Assembly: GCA_044374195.1 (NCBI GenBank) | Contig: JBILOY010000004.1 | Coordinates: forward strand, 62,001 to 126,000 | Reading direction: 5' to 3' | Length of the DNA: 64,000 nucleotides | Source: CAIKZY01 sp044374195 | GTDB taxonomy: Bacteria > Actinomycetota > Actinomycetes > S36-B12 | In this document: in pieces, positions 23,886-33,340 of the stretch | How the letters are laid out: each line of letters starts with the position of its first letter | How positions within the stretch are numbered: the stretch's first letter is position 1 | Made by a program: the position numbers and the translations under genes | The notes under the pieces: generated by a model | Database searches by the model: none | What the model was told of the DNA's origin: nothing | The model's input: the letters and a program-made list of their open reading frames with translations, nothing else

Positions 23886-26027
23886 ATGAACGCGCGTTCG
23901 AACCTGCGCCTGCTCGTGCTGGGCGTGCTCGTGGCATCGCTTCTGGGCACCTTGATCGCTCGACTCTTCTACTTGCAGGTCATGGAGAGCGCCGAATACC
24001 GCTCGGCGGCACAGAACAACACCGTGCGAGAGATTGTGAACCCGGCCGTACGCGGTCTGATCCTCGACCAAGTCGGTCGGCCACTTGTCTCCAATCGCAC
24101 CTCACTCGTGGTCACTGTCGATCGCGCCGTGCTCGGCCGCCAGCCAAATGACGGCGCTGATGTCGTCGCCAGCCTGGCAAAGGTGCTTCAGGTTCCCGCT
24201 ACCGACATCACCGATCGACTCAAGCCCTGCGGCACTGAGGGCGCGAAGCCGCCGCCCGTGTGCTGGAACGGCTCGACCTATCAGCCCGTTCCCGTGGCGA
24301 GCGATGTCTCCACCGATACCGCGCTCGGCATCATGGAAAGGCGCACCGAGTTCCCGGGCATCACGGCGCAACTGCAGGCAGTGCGCACGTACCCCGAGCC
24401 ATTCGGGGTAAATGCAGCGCACCTCCTCGGCTACCTCGGGCCTGTCACTGAAGATCAATTGACCGAGCAGGGTGACACGGAGAACTTCGATCGACTGCGT
24501 CGCACCGACGTCGTGGGTCGCTCGGGTCTTGAGTCCGAGTACGACTCTTACCTGCGCGGTCAGCCTGCGGTTACCACCCTTGCGGTTGATACCGGCGGTC
24601 GAGTCACGGGTACTTTGGACGAGAAGGCGGCGAAGGCCGGCGACTACATCGTCACGAGCATTGACGCGAAATTGCAGTCCGTTGTCGAGAATCAGCTGGT
24701 CGCTGCGATTCAGCGCGCTCAAGCACAGGGTAATCCCGGTGACTCGGGCGCGGCTGTCGTGGTCGAGGTCGATACCGGTCGCATCCTCGCGATGGCGAGT
24801 TATCCGACCTACGACCCGTCCATCTGGGTTGGCGGTGTGACCAAGGCGCAGTTCAAGGATCTGATGAAGAGCAACTCGCTCTCCTCCAATGCCATCCAGG
24901 GTCTCTTCGCTCCGGGTTCCACCTACAAGGTGATCAGCACGGCGGCGGCGGGCAAGGAGGGCTTCTCGCTTTACTCCGATTACTCCTGTCCGAAACAGGT
25001 GAAGATCGGCACCCAGACCTTCCGCAACTTCGAATCAGCGGGGTATGGCCGCATCCCGCTTTCGCGAGCACTCGAGGTGTCGTGCAACACCGTGTTCTAC
25101 GGCATTGCTGACCGCATGTGGGAGAAGGCCGGCGGTACGGATGCGACGAAGGACTCACCGGATCCCATTGCCGAGACTGCCAAGCAGTTCGGTCTCGGCT
25201 CGAAGACAGGCATTGACCTGCCGAATGAGTCGTCCGGACGCGTCTCAAGTCGGCAGTTCAAGCTCGCGAACTGGGAGAACCTGCGAGATCAGTGGTGCGC
25301 GAATGCGGTCGCCGGGTACCCCGAGACTCGTCTGACCAATCCGACACTTGCTGACTACTACACGGCACTCGACAAGGAGAACTGCGCCGACGGCTTCAGA
25401 TGGCGCGAGGGCGATGCACTCAACGCCGCTATCGGTCAGGGCGATACAGCGGTCACACCGTTGCAGATGGCAATGGTCTACGCAGCCGTCGCAAACGGAG
25501 GCACCGTCTATGAGCCGACCATCGCCAAGGCGATCGTGGGTGCCGACGGAAAGGTCGTCAAGGAGTTCGAGCCGCAGGTGAAATCCAAGGTGAAGGTGCC
25601 TCGCGCGACGATGAACTTCCTGCGTCAGTCACTTCCGGGCGTAACCGAGAGGGGCTCCGCCGAGACCCCGTTCCAGGGCTTCCCCTTGGGCAAGATCCCG
25701 GTGGCGTCCAAGACGGGCTCCGCGCAGGTGACCGGATCAAAGGTCTCGACTTCATGGTTCGCCTCCTACGCGCCTGCGAATGATCCCAAGTACGCCGTCG
25801 TCATGATGGTTACCCAAGGCGGCACCGGCTCGAAAACCTCGGGTCCGAGCGTCCGCAAGATCTACGAGGCACTGTTCGGCGTCAGCGGCACTAGCGTGAA
25901 CCCGTCGAGGAGCGTCCTGGTCGGTAATGCGCCGATGCGGGAACTCCCGAACATTCGCCCCGATGGCACGCCGGTCGCGCCGAAGGGTCGAAAGTCCGGC
26001 GTTGAGATGACGGGAGGCAGTGGATGA
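23886..26027 (+). CDS. mrdA: Penicillin-binding protein 2 (elongasome transpeptidase)
   Basis: A 713-residue class B PBP: one N-terminal span, PBP dimerisation domain (about 50-260) and transpeptidase domain (about 290-650). The active-site motifs are all present: GSTYK (SxxK nucleophile), SCN (SxN) in LEVSCNTVFYG, and KTGSAQ (KTG). It crosslinks lateral-wall peptidoglycan with RodA. Ribosome-binding site AGGAGG precedes the ATG. Its stop overlaps the rodA start. Confidence 0.95.
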   Translation: MNARSNLRLLVLGVLVASLLGTLIARLFYLQVMESAEYRSAAQNNTVREIVNPAVRGLILDQVGRPLVSNRTSLVVTVDRAVLGRQPNDGADVVASLAKVLQVPATDITDRLKPCGTEGAKPPPVCWNGSTYQPVPVASDVSTDTALGIMERRTEFPGITAQLQAVRTYPEPFGVNAAHLLGYLGPVTEDQLTEQGDTENFDRLRRTDVVGRSGLESEYDSYLRGQPAVTTLAVDTGGRVTGTLDEKAAKAGDYIVTSIDAKLQSVVENQLVAAIQRAQAQGNPGDSGAAVVVEVDTGRILAMASYPTYDPSIWVGGVTKAQFKDLMKSNSLSSNAIQGLFAPGSTYKVISTAAAGKEGFSLYSDYSCPKQVKIGTQTFRNFESAGYGRIPLSRALEVSCNTVFYGIADRMWEKAGGTDATKDSPDPIAETAKQFGLGSKTGIDLPNESSGRVSSRQFKLANWENLRDQWCANAVAGYPETRLTNPTLADYYTALDKENCADGFRWREGDALNAAIGQGDTAVTPLQMAMVYAAVANGGTVYEPTIAKAIVGADGKVVKEFEPQVKSKVKVPRATMNFLRQSLPGVTERGSAETPFQGFPLGKIPVASKTGSAQVTGSKVSTSWFASYAPANDPKYAVVMMVTQGGTGSKTSGPSVRKIYEALFGVSGTSVNPSRSVLVGNAPMRELPNIRPDGTPVAPKGRKSGVEMTGGSG

Positions 26028-27208
26028 GTACGTGGCATCTCACCGATCTCATGAGTCGTCCCACGGCACCTCGCTTCGATCGCGGTCGCACCTACTGGCG
26101 TGATCTCGACTGGATCATGCTGATGGCGGCCTTCAGTCTGACTATCTTCGGCTGCCTGCTGGTCTGGTCGGCGAGCAAGGCCGACATGGCCTCGCCCACT
26201 GACCCTTACTCATTTCTCAAGAAGCACCTGATCAACGTTCTTCTTGCACTGGTACTGGGCTTCTTGGCATCGCGACTTGATTACCGATGGCTGCGTGCCT
26301 ACACGCCGGTGATCTACGGAGCCTCGTGCTTCATATTGCTCCTGCCCTTTGTTCCGGGTCTCGGAACCCGCATCGCCGGTGCTCAGGCCTGGATCGCCCT
26401 ACCGGGCGGATTCACCCTGCAGCCGTCAGAGTTCGCGAAGATCGCCGTCATCTTGATGATGGCTGCCATCTTGTCCGAGAAGCGCGATATCGAGAGCGAG
26501 CCACGTGACAAGGACGTCCTCCTTGCGCTCGGCCTCGCGATCCTGCCAATTCTCATAGTCCTCGTGCAGAACGACACCGGAACCGTGCTGGTCATGGGTG
26601 CTGTCGTGATCTCGGTCATCGCGGTCTCGGGAGCTCGCACCCGCTGGGTCGTGACCTTGATCGGCGGTACCGGGCTCAGCATCTTGCTGGCAATCCAGCT
26701 AGGGCTTCTCAAGCAGTACCAAGTCGCACGACTCACGTCGTTCCTCAATCCGGCTGCCGATTCAGGTGGCTCGTCGTACAACGCGGCGCAGGCCCGAATC
26801 GCGATCGGCGGGGGAGGGCTATCGGGCTACGGACTCTTCAACGGTCCGCAGACCCAAGGGCGCTTCGTTCCTGTCAACGAAAGCGATTTTATCTTCACCG
26901 TAGTCGGCGAGGAACTCGGTTTCATCGGCTCGCTGCTGCTGATCTTGCTGCTCGGCGTGATCTTGTGGCGGGCCATCGTGATCGCCTACCGCGCCGACGA
27001 TCTCTACGGCCGCCTCGTGTGCACGGGTGTCATCGCCTGGTTCGCCTTCCAACTCTTCGAGAACATCGGAATGACCCTTGGCATCATGCCCATCACCGGT
27101 ATCCCGCTGCCCTTGGTCTCCTCTGGAGGCACGTCGATGATGGCCGTCTGGATAGGCATTGGCCTATTGCAGAACGTCCGGCTGCACGCTGTTCGCAATT
27201 CGCCGTAG
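26024..27208 (+). CDS. rodA: Rod-shape SEDS glycosyltransferase RodA
   Basis: A 394-residue SEDS-family membrane protein with about ten spans that polymerises lipid II into glycan strands with PBP2. Conserved segments include AWIALPGGFTLQPSEFAKIA, LVQNDTGTVLVM, FIFTVVGEELGFIG and GIPLPLVSSGGTSMMA. The ATG overlaps the PBP2 stop. It ends the elongasome operon. Confidence 0.95.
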   Translation: MSTWHLTDLMSRPTAPRFDRGRTYWRDLDWIMLMAAFSLTIFGCLLVWSASKADMASPTDPYSFLKKHLINVLLALVLGFLASRLDYRWLRAYTPVIYGASCFILLLPFVPGLGTRIAGAQAWIALPGGFTLQPSEFAKIAVILMMAAILSEKRDIESEPRDKDVLLALGLAILPILIVLVQNDTGTVLVMGAVVISVIAVSGARTRWVVTLIGGTGLSILLAIQLGLLKQYQVARLTSFLNPAADSGGSSYNAAQARIAIGGGGLSGYGLFNGPQTQGRFVPVNESDFIFTVVGEELGFIGSLLLILLLGVILWRAIVIAYRADDLYGRLVCTGVIAWFAFQLFENIGMTLGIMPITGIPLPLVSSGGTSMMAVWIGIGLLQNVRLHAVRNSP

Positions 27209-27266
27209 GGCTCACTCTCCTCGGTGCCACGCCCGTGCTCCGTTCGTGAGATCTAGCCAGGGCGGA

Positions 27267-27278
27267 TAGCCTTTGCCC
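27267..27278 (+). promoter_or_regulatory. Leaderless promoter of the radical SAM gene (-10 TAGCCT)
   Basis: TAGCCT at 27267-27272, six bases, then GTG at 27279. An in-frame TTG at 27273 lies inside the spacer and would precede the predicted transcript, so GTG 27279 is taken as the start. Confidence 0.55.
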
Positions 27279-29255
27279 GTGACCACTCCCCATGCTCGTG
27301 TGCCCGGCACATCAGTCTTTGAACGCCTCGAGGCCCTCCTGCCCTTCGTGTCGAAGCCGATCCAGTACGTGGGCGGCGAACTCAATGCCGTGCAGAAGCC
27401 GTGGGAGTCTGTCGACGTTCACTGGGCACTTATGTACCCCGATGCCTACGAGGTGGGTGCTCCCAATCAGGGCGTGCAGATCCTTTACGAGGTAATCAAC
27501 GAGCGCGACGATGCCCTGGCCGAGCGCACCTATGCGGTGTGGCCCGATCTCGAGAAGCTGATGCGCGAGCACCAGGTGCCGCAGTTCACTGTCGATAGCC
27601 ATCGTGCACTCGGTGACTTCGATGTCGTGGGCATGTCATTCTCGACCGAGCTTGGTTACACGAACATGCTCACGGCGATTGATCTCGCCGGCGTGCCAGT
27701 GCTCGCTGCTGATCGCACCGATGAGCATCCGATCGTCATCGCTGGCGGCCACGCGGCGTTTAATCCCGAGACCATTGCCGAGTTCGTCGATGCTGCTGTG
27801 ATGGGTGATGGTGAAGAGGCCGTACTGCTCATCACTGACATCGTGCGGGACTGGAAGCGCGAAGGCTGCCCCGAGGGCCGTGTCGGCCTCCTGCGCCGGC
27901 TTGCCCTGACCGGCGTGATCTACGTGCCGCGCTTCTACGACGTCGAGTACCTCGAAGACGGTCGCATCAAGCGCATCGTGCCCAACGAAGCCGACATTCC
28001 GTGGCGCGTGCGCAAATTCACCCTGATGGATCTCGATTCCTGGCCGTACCCGAAGGCGCCCCTCGTGCCTCTCGCGGAAACAGTTCATGAGCGCATGAGC
28101 GTCGAGATCTTCCGCGGCTGCACGCGTGGCTGCCGTTTCTGCCAGGCAGGAATGATCACGCGACCAGTGCGCGAGCGCAGCATCACTGGCATCGCCGACA
28201 TGGTTGAGAACGGCCTGTGCAAGACCGGCTACGAGGAGGTCGGGCTGCTGTCACTCTCCAGCGCTGATCACACCGAGATCGCCGAGATCGCCAAGGGCCT
28301 TGCCGATCGCTACGAGGGCACCGAGACCGCACTGTCACTGCCCAGCACTCGAGTCGATGCGTTCAACATCGACCTGGCGAACGAGCTTTCGCGCAATGGC
28401 CGACGCAGCGGGCTCACTTTCGCCCCCGAGGGCGGCAGCGAGCGCATGCGCAAGGTCATCAACAAGCAGGTGACCGAGGAAGACCTCATCCGTACTGTCA
28501 GTGCTGCGTACGGTGCTGGCTGGCGCCAGGTGAAGCTGTACTTCATGGTCGGGCTCCCGACCGAGACTGACGAAGACGTCATGCAGGTGGCCGAACTCGC
28601 ACGCGAGGTCATCAAGGCGGGCCGTGCGGCTTCGGGTCGACGCGATATCCGCTGCACCGTGTCAATTGGCGGATTCGTGCCCAAGCCGCACACTCCGTTC
28701 CAGTGGGCCGCGCAGCTCAATCACGAGGCAACTGATGCACGCCTGCACAAGCTGCGCGATGCAATTCGTGCCGATCGCGAGTACGGCAAGTCGATTGGCT
28801 TGCGCTACCACGACGGCAAGCCGGGCATTGTCGAAGGTCTTCTCTCGCGTGGTGATCGCCGCGTTGGTCGCGTGATCTTGCAGGCGTGGCGCGATGGTGC
28901 ACGCTTTGACGGCTGGAGCGAGCATTTCTCCTACGACCGTTGGATGAACGCCGCGGCGGTTGCCTTTGCCGATGAGCCTGTTGACGTCGACTGGTACACC
29001 ATCCGCGAGCGCCAGCAATCCGAGGTTCTGCCGTGGGGTCATCTCGACTCCGGGCTTGATGCTGACTGGCTCTGGGAAGACTGGCAGGACTCCCTCTCCG
29101 AGGTTGGTGTCGAAGACTGCCGCTGGACTCCCTGCTTCGACTGCGGCGTCTGCGACCAGATGGAGACCGAGATCCAGGTCGGCCCCACCGGCGTTGTCAC
29201 CTTGCCGATGCCGACCGTGCGTACTACAGCGGTGCTCGCCGAGATTGACGCATGA
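27279..29255 (+). CDS. B12-binding radical SAM protein, TIGR03960 family
   Basis: A 658-residue protein. The N-terminal region resembles a B12-binding domain (DAYEVGAPNQGVQILYEVIN, IVIAGGHAAFNPE). The radical SAM core has the 4Fe-4S motif CTRGCRFCQAG (C-x3-C-x2-C) and FAPEGGSERMRKV. C-terminal CFDCGVC may hold an extra metal site. It is always paired with the DUF2344 protein that follows (stop/start overlap ATGA) and lies next to rne, which has led to proposals of an RNA-related role; no reaction is established. Confidence 0.93.
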   Translation: MTTPHARVPGTSVFERLEALLPFVSKPIQYVGGELNAVQKPWESVDVHWALMYPDAYEVGAPNQGVQILYEVINERDDALAERTYAVWPDLEKLMREHQVPQFTVDSHRALGDFDVVGMSFSTELGYTNMLTAIDLAGVPVLAADRTDEHPIVIAGGHAAFNPETIAEFVDAAVMGDGEEAVLLITDIVRDWKREGCPEGRVGLLRRLALTGVIYVPRFYDVEYLEDGRIKRIVPNEADIPWRVRKFTLMDLDSWPYPKAPLVPLAETVHERMSVEIFRGCTRGCRFCQAGMITRPVRERSITGIADMVENGLCKTGYEEVGLLSLSSADHTEIAEIAKGLADRYEGTETALSLPSTRVDAFNIDLANELSRNGRRSGLTFAPEGGSERMRKVINKQVTEEDLIRTVSAAYGAGWRQVKLYFMVGLPTETDEDVMQVAELAREVIKAGRAASGRRDIRCTVSIGGFVPKPHTPFQWAAQLNHEATDARLHKLRDAIRADREYGKSIGLRYHDGKPGIVEGLLSRGDRRVGRVILQAWRDGARFDGWSEHFSYDRWMNAAAVAFADEPVDVDWYTIRERQQSEVLPWGHLDSGLDADWLWEDWQDSLSEVGVEDCRWTPCFDCGVCDQMETEIQVGPTGVVTLPMPTVRTTAVLAEIDA

Positions 29256-30034
29256 GTCGTAAGCCGCCGGAGCGCGATGTCGCGCTCGCCGTGCAGAAGC
29301 TGCGCGTGCACTACGCCAAGCGTGGTCGGCTGCGCTTCTCCAGTCACCGTGATTTTCAGCGCGCGCTCGAGCGCGCACTGCGTCGCGCCGAGGTTCCCAT
29401 GGCGTACAGCGCCGGCTTCTCGCCGCATCCGAAGATCTCGTATGCGAACTCCGCACCCACTGGTGTTGCGAGTGAGGCTGAGTACGTCGAGATCGGAGTC
29501 ACGAAGCTGTGCGATCCCGAGCGCATGCGCGTCGCCCTCGATGAGGCGCTCCCGCCCGGACTCGACGTCGTCGACGTCGTGACCGCGGCGACCCCTGACT
29601 TCGTGAACCGGCTCGAAGCCTCTCGCTGGCGCTTCGAACTGCCCGGTGTCGATCGTGCGACCGCTCAGGCGGCTGCTGACATCTTCTTGGCAGAAGACGA
29701 GGTCATCGTCGAGAGGCTGATGAAGAACGGCATCCGTAGGTTCGACGCGCGCGAGGCGGTGCTCTCCCTCACGGTGAGTGACGAATCGGGCGTTTCGGGC
29801 AGCCAGGGGTCAGTTGCGGGCGATTCCTGTGCCATACTCGAGGTGGTCACCAGACATGTCACACCGTCTGTACGACCCGATGACCTTCTAGCCGCACTGA
29901 GGATCGCAGCTCACCTCGTGCCGCCGGTGCCCCCACGGGTAACTCGGCTGGCACAGGGGCCGCTGATCCCCGGAAGCTCGGAAATCGGCGATCCTTTCGC
30001 CCCTGACCGCGCAGCCCTCGTCAGCACCGCCTGA
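29252..30034 (+). CDS. DUF2344 / TIGR03936 radical SAM partner protein
   Basis: A 260-residue protein of the DUF2344 family: LRVHYAKRGRLRFSSHRDFQ at the start, then FSPHPKISYANSAPTGVASE. In some bacteria it is fused to the radical SAM protein encoded just upstream, so a physical complex is likely. Translation is coupled to the upstream gene. Function unknown. Confidence 0.9.
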   Translation: MSRKPPERDVALAVQKLRVHYAKRGRLRFSSHRDFQRALERALRRAEVPMAYSAGFSPHPKISYANSAPTGVASEAEYVEIGVTKLCDPERMRVALDEALPPGLDVVDVVTAATPDFVNRLEASRWRFELPGVDRATAQAAADIFLAEDEVIVERLMKNGIRRFDAREAVLSLTVSDESGVSGSQGSVAGDSCAILEVVTRHVTPSVRPDDLLAALRIAAHLVPPVPPRVTRLAQGPLIPGSSEIGDPFAPDRAALVSTA

Positions 30035-30138
30035 CAGGCCGACTCGAGGTTCATCGCCCGGCGGCGTCCTAGCGCACATCGCTCCGCGGCCGGGAGTCCA
30101 TGAAGCTTGTTGGGTACTAGATGCCCACGTGAGGTAAC

Positions 30139-30152
30139 TGCGCATGCGCAGC
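30139..30152. promoter_or_regulatory. Perfect palindrome in the rne leader
   Basis: CTGCGCATGCGCAG is a 14-base perfect palindrome 20 bases before the rne ATG. In RNA it could only form a weak hairpin; as DNA it could bind a dimeric regulator. The surrounding 137-base gap otherwise shows only a possible TACTAG box and the GAGGAG ribosome-binding site. Confidence 0.3.
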
Positions 30153-30171
30153 CATTGAGGAGTACGACCAC

Positions 30172-32553
30172 ATGGTCGAGAACACCGAAGACAATGCAGC
30201 AACCGTCAAGCGCACCCGTCGTCGCGCCGCCAGCCGGCCGGCCGGCCCCCCGGTCGAGGGAGTAACGCCCGAGCCTGTCGTGACGCAGTCCGCTGAGAAG
30301 CCCGCCAAGAAGGCGGCGAAGAAGACCGTCAAGAAGGCAGCAGCCAAGCCCGAAGCGGTGGAGGTACCCGAGGTTGCCTCGGTACCCGTGAAGAAGGCCA
30401 CCAAGCGCACAGCCAAGAAGACCGCGGCAAAGGCAGAGCCGGCGAAGCCAGCATCGGCAGTCGAATCTGCCGTGGCTGCGCCGCTATTCGCAGCCCCCAT
30501 CTTCGTCGCGCCGGACGCTGACGCAGAGACCAAGGAGAAGCCTGCTGCTCGTCGTGGACGTGGCCGTGGCGCCAAGAAGATTGATGACGATGCTGCCGAG
30601 ACCGGCAGTGAGAGCTCCGAATCCTCCGATGGTGCATCCGACGATGACGCAGTCGCCGGCGAGACCGATGAGCAGGCCAAGCGTCGTCGTCGCCGCCGTG
30701 GCGGTCGCGGACGTCGCCGTCGCAGTGACGACACCGAGGGCAGTGACAGCGGTAATGATGATGACAGCGCCGATGGCGAGTCATCCGACTCTGATTCCGA
30801 TGACGACTCCGAGGGTGGCAAGCGCCGCCGTCGTCGCCGTCGCCGCGGAGCCGATGGTGATCTGGAGCCGTCGCCCGATGACCCGCCGAACACTGTCGTC
30901 AAGGTGCGCGAGCCGCGCGGCAAGGGCCGCGGCAACAACAACAACGACGACGAAGTCAGCAACGTGCGCGGATCCACGCGACTGGAGGCGAAGAAGCAGC
31001 GTCGTCGCGAAGGCCGCGAGGCAGGTCGTCGCCGTGCGCCGATCCTGACCGAAGCAGAGTTTCTCGCACGTCGCGAGGCAGTCAATCGCGTCATGGCCGT
31101 TCGACAGGAAGGCGATCGCACGCAGATCGCCGTTCTCGAAGATGGCGTGCTCGTCGAGCACTACGTCACTCGCGGTAGCAATAGCTCGATGGTGGGTAAC
31201 GTCTACCTCGGTCGTGTGCAAAACGTCCTGCCCAGCATGGAAGCTGCCTTCGTCGATATCGGTCGTGGCCGTAATGCGGTGCTGTACGCCGGCGAGGTCA
31301 ACTGGGATGCCGCAGGTCTCGATGGTCAGCCCAAGCGCATTGAATTCGCACTGAAGTCCGGTGATCCGGTCCTCGTTCAGGTCACCAAGGATCCCGTGGG
31401 CCAAAAGGGCGCTCGTCTAACAAGCCAGGTGTCGTTGCCGGGCCGTTTCCTGGTCTACGTACCCGACGGTTCCATGACCGGCATCAGTCGCAAGCTGCCC
31501 GACAGTGAGCGCAGTCGTCTGAAGAGCATTCTCAAGCGCGTCATGCCTGAGGATGCCGGCGTCATCGTGCGCACGGCATCGGAAGGTGCACCCGAAGATG
31601 CCCTCGAGCAGGACATCCTGCGCTTGAAGGCTCAATGGGAAGACATCAGCGCGACGGTGAAGAACTCGAATCCGCCGACCCTGCTGTACAGCGAGCCCGA
31701 TCTGGCAATCAAGGTCGTTCGCGACATCTTCAACGAAGACGTCAACCAGCTCGTCATCTCCGGTGGCGACGGCTACGACGCCATCAGCGAATATGTCACC
31801 GCAGTCGCACCTGATCTGTCCACTCGCATTGAGCGCTGGGTAGGCACTGAGGATCTTTTCTCGCACTACCGCGTCGATGAGCAGCTGATGAAGGCGCTCG
31901 ACCGCAAGGTCTACCTGCCCTCAGGCGGCTCACTCGTCATCGATCGCACGGAAGCCATGACCGTGGTCGACGTCAACACCGGCAAGTTCACCGGTCAGGG
32001 CGGCAACCTCGAGCAGACCGTCACGCGGAACAACCTCGAGGCCGCGGAGGAGATTGTCCGTCAGCTGCGCCTCCGTGATATCGGCGGCATCATCGTCGTC
32101 GACTTCATCGACATGGTTCTCGAGAGCAACCGCGATCTCGTGCTGCGCCGGTTGGTCGAATGCCTAGGCCGCGACCGCACCAAGCATCAGGTAGCCGAGG
32201 TCACCTCACTCGGCCTGGTGCAGATGACTCGTAAGCGCATCGGCTCCGGGCTGATTGAGTCCTTCTCGACCACCTGTGAGGCATGTGCTGGTCGCGGTAT
32301 CAAGGTGTCGCTCTCGGGTAATGAGCACGACCACCACGAGTCGCCCAAGAGCCGTCGGCCCGCCAATGCGGTCGATCCGGCCGATGTGGCGGCCCGTGCC
32401 CTCGCGGTCGAGGCTGAGGTCGAGGCTGAGGTCGAGGTTGGGGTCGAGGTTGGGGTGGAGGTTGGGGTGGAGGTCGAGGCTGAGGTCGACGCTGACGCCG
32501 TGTCCGAGACCCCCGAAATGTCCGATTCACCCTCGGAGGAGGGGTCAGTTTGA
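30172..32553 (+). CDS. rne: Ribonuclease E/G family endoribonuclease
   Basis: A 793-residue single-strand endoribonuclease for mRNA decay and rRNA/tRNA maturation. In order: Lys/Ala-rich segment (about 40-90), long acidic Ser/Asp stretches interrupted by Arg clusters (about 125-300), S1 RNA-binding domain (about 303-415), catalytic core with the metal-binding aspartates in VVDVNTGKFTG (about 597) and VVDFIDM (about 641), and the zinc-link CEAC in TTCEACAGRG (about 702-705). The tail carries a degenerate Val-Glu repeat. The disordered region is N-terminal, as in other actinobacterial enzymes. GAGGAG precedes the ATG. Confidence 0.95.
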   Translation: MVENTEDNAATVKRTRRRAASRPAGPPVEGVTPEPVVTQSAEKPAKKAAKKTVKKAAAKPEAVEVPEVASVPVKKATKRTAKKTAAKAEPAKPASAVESAVAAPLFAAPIFVAPDADAETKEKPAARRGRGRGAKKIDDDAAETGSESSESSDGASDDDAVAGETDEQAKRRRRRRGGRGRRRRSDDTEGSDSGNDDDSADGESSDSDSDDDSEGGKRRRRRRRRGADGDLEPSPDDPPNTVVKVREPRGKGRGNNNNDDEVSNVRGSTRLEAKKQRRREGREAGRRRAPILTEAEFLARREAVNRVMAVRQEGDRTQIAVLEDGVLVEHYVTRGSNSSMVGNVYLGRVQNVLPSMEAAFVDIGRGRNAVLYAGEVNWDAAGLDGQPKRIEFALKSGDPVLVQVTKDPVGQKGARLTSQVSLPGRFLVYVPDGSMTGISRKLPDSERSRLKSILKRVMPEDAGVIVRTASEGAPEDALEQDILRLKAQWEDISATVKNSNPPTLLYSEPDLAIKVVRDIFNEDVNQLVISGGDGYDAISEYVTAVAPDLSTRIERWVGTEDLFSHYRVDEQLMKALDRKVYLPSGGSLVIDRTEAMTVVDVNTGKFTGQGGNLEQTVTRNNLEAAEEIVRQLRLRDIGGIIVVDFIDMVLESNRDLVLRRLVECLGRDRTKHQVAEVTSLGLVQMTRKRIGSGLIESFSTTCEACAGRGIKVSLSGNEHDHHESPKSRRPANAVDPADVAARALAVEAEVEAEVEVGVEVGVEVGVEVEAEVDADAVSETPEMSDSPSEEGSV
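32407..32489 (+). repeat. Degenerate GTCGAGGCTGAG/GTTGGG repeat in the rne 3' end
   Basis: Short units GTCGAGGCTGAG and GTCGAGGTTGGG alternate over about 83 bases and encode the Val-Glu-Ala and Val-Gly tail of RNase E. The 6- and 12-base periods are multiples of three, so copy-number change would keep the frame. Confidence 0.75.
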
Positions 32554-32579
32554 CCCTAAGGCGGGCCCTTCCGTAGTCT
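32550..32579 (+). promoter_or_regulatory. Promoter of rplU-rpmA
   Basis: A good sigma-70-type promoter: -35 TTGACC at 32550-32555 (overlapping the rne stop), 18-base spacer, -10 TAGTCT at 32574-32579. It implies a leader of about 85 bases before rplU, long enough for autoregulation by a ribosomal protein. Confidence 0.65.
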
Positions 32580-32670
32580 TAGGGCCTGGCTTCCCCCGGG
32601 TTAGCCGTCGCGCGTGTGTCCGAGATGGGCGCCGCGTTCAGATTCTTCAAGGAAAAGGCAGGAAATCGTG

Positions 32671-32985
32671 GTGTACGCGATCGTGCGCGCAGGCGGCCGT
32701 CAAGAAAAGGTTGCCGTGGGCGATGTTGTGGTCCTCGACCGTGTGTCGGGTGAGCCGGGCAACACGGTGTCCCTGCCGGTTCTCCTCCTCGTCGATGGTG
32801 CGACTGTCACCTCTGACGCGGCCGTGCTGGCGAAGTCGGCCGTGACCGCGGAGATCGTTGATCATCACCGCGGCCCGAAGATCGACATCCTCAAGTACAA
32901 GAACAAGACCGGCTACCGCCGTCGCCAGGGTTACCGCTCTGAGCTGACCAAGGTCAAGATCACCACCATCACCCCCGGGAAGTGA
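32671..32985 (+). CDS. rplU: 50S ribosomal protein L21
   Basis: A 104-residue protein with the L21 N terminus YAIVRAGGRQEKVAVGD and C-terminal RRRQGYRSELTKVKIT; it binds 23S rRNA. Two adjacent GTG codons (32668 and 32671) are possible starts; the second gives the usual N terminus and better spacing from AGGAA. It is four bases before rpmA. Confidence 0.95.
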   Translation: MYAIVRAGGRQEKVAVGDVVVLDRVSGEPGNTVSLPVLLLVDGATVTSDAAVLAKSAVTAEIVDHHRGPKIDILKYKNKTGYRRRQGYRSELTKVKITTITPGK

Positions 32986-32989
32986 AGTA

Positions 32990-33241
32990 ATGGCACATAA
33001 GAAGGGTGCGTCCAGCACCAGAAACGGTCGCGACTCCAACGCGCAGCGCCTCGGCGTTAAGCGTTTCGGTGGCCAGACCGTCAACGCCGGCGAGATCATC
33101 GTGCGCCAGCGCGGCACTCACTTCCACCCGGGTAACAATGTTGGCCGCGGCAAGGACGACACCCTGTTCGCCCTGTCGGCCGGCGTCGTCGAGTTCGGCG
33201 TTGCACGCGGTCGTCGCGTCGTCAACATCCTCGCGGGCTAA
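32990..33241 (+). CDS. rpmA: 50S ribosomal protein L27
   Basis: An 83-residue protein starting AHKKGASSTRNGRDSNAQRL, the L27 signature, whose N-terminal tail reaches the peptidyl-transferase centre. It has no cleavable leader of the Firmicutes type. Co-transcribed with rplU and followed by a strong terminator. Confidence 0.96.
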   Translation: MAHKKGASSTRNGRDSNAQRLGVKRFGGQTVNAGEIIVRQRGTHFHPGNNVGRGKDDTLFALSAGVVEFGVARGRRVVNILAG

Positions 33242-33268
33242 TTCACCGCGACACAGACACGACAGCGA

Positions 33269-33300
33269 GGCGGGCCCGTGGGGCCCGCCTTTCTGCTTTT
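33269..33300 (+). terminator. Intrinsic terminator after rpmA
   Basis: A nine-base-pair GC stem (GGCGGGCCC / GGGCCCGCC) with a GTG loop followed by TTTCTGCTTTT. It separates rplU-rpmA from obgE, which has a possible TAAGTT -10 box at 33306-33311. Confidence 0.9.
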
Positions 33301-33340
33301 CACCGTAAGTTCTGAACAGCACCAGCTAAGGGAGTAACCA

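Noticed and set aside
32407..32489. Repeat tract considered as a CRISPR-like array
   Set aside because: Units are 6-12 bases with no spacers and lie in frame at the end of rne.
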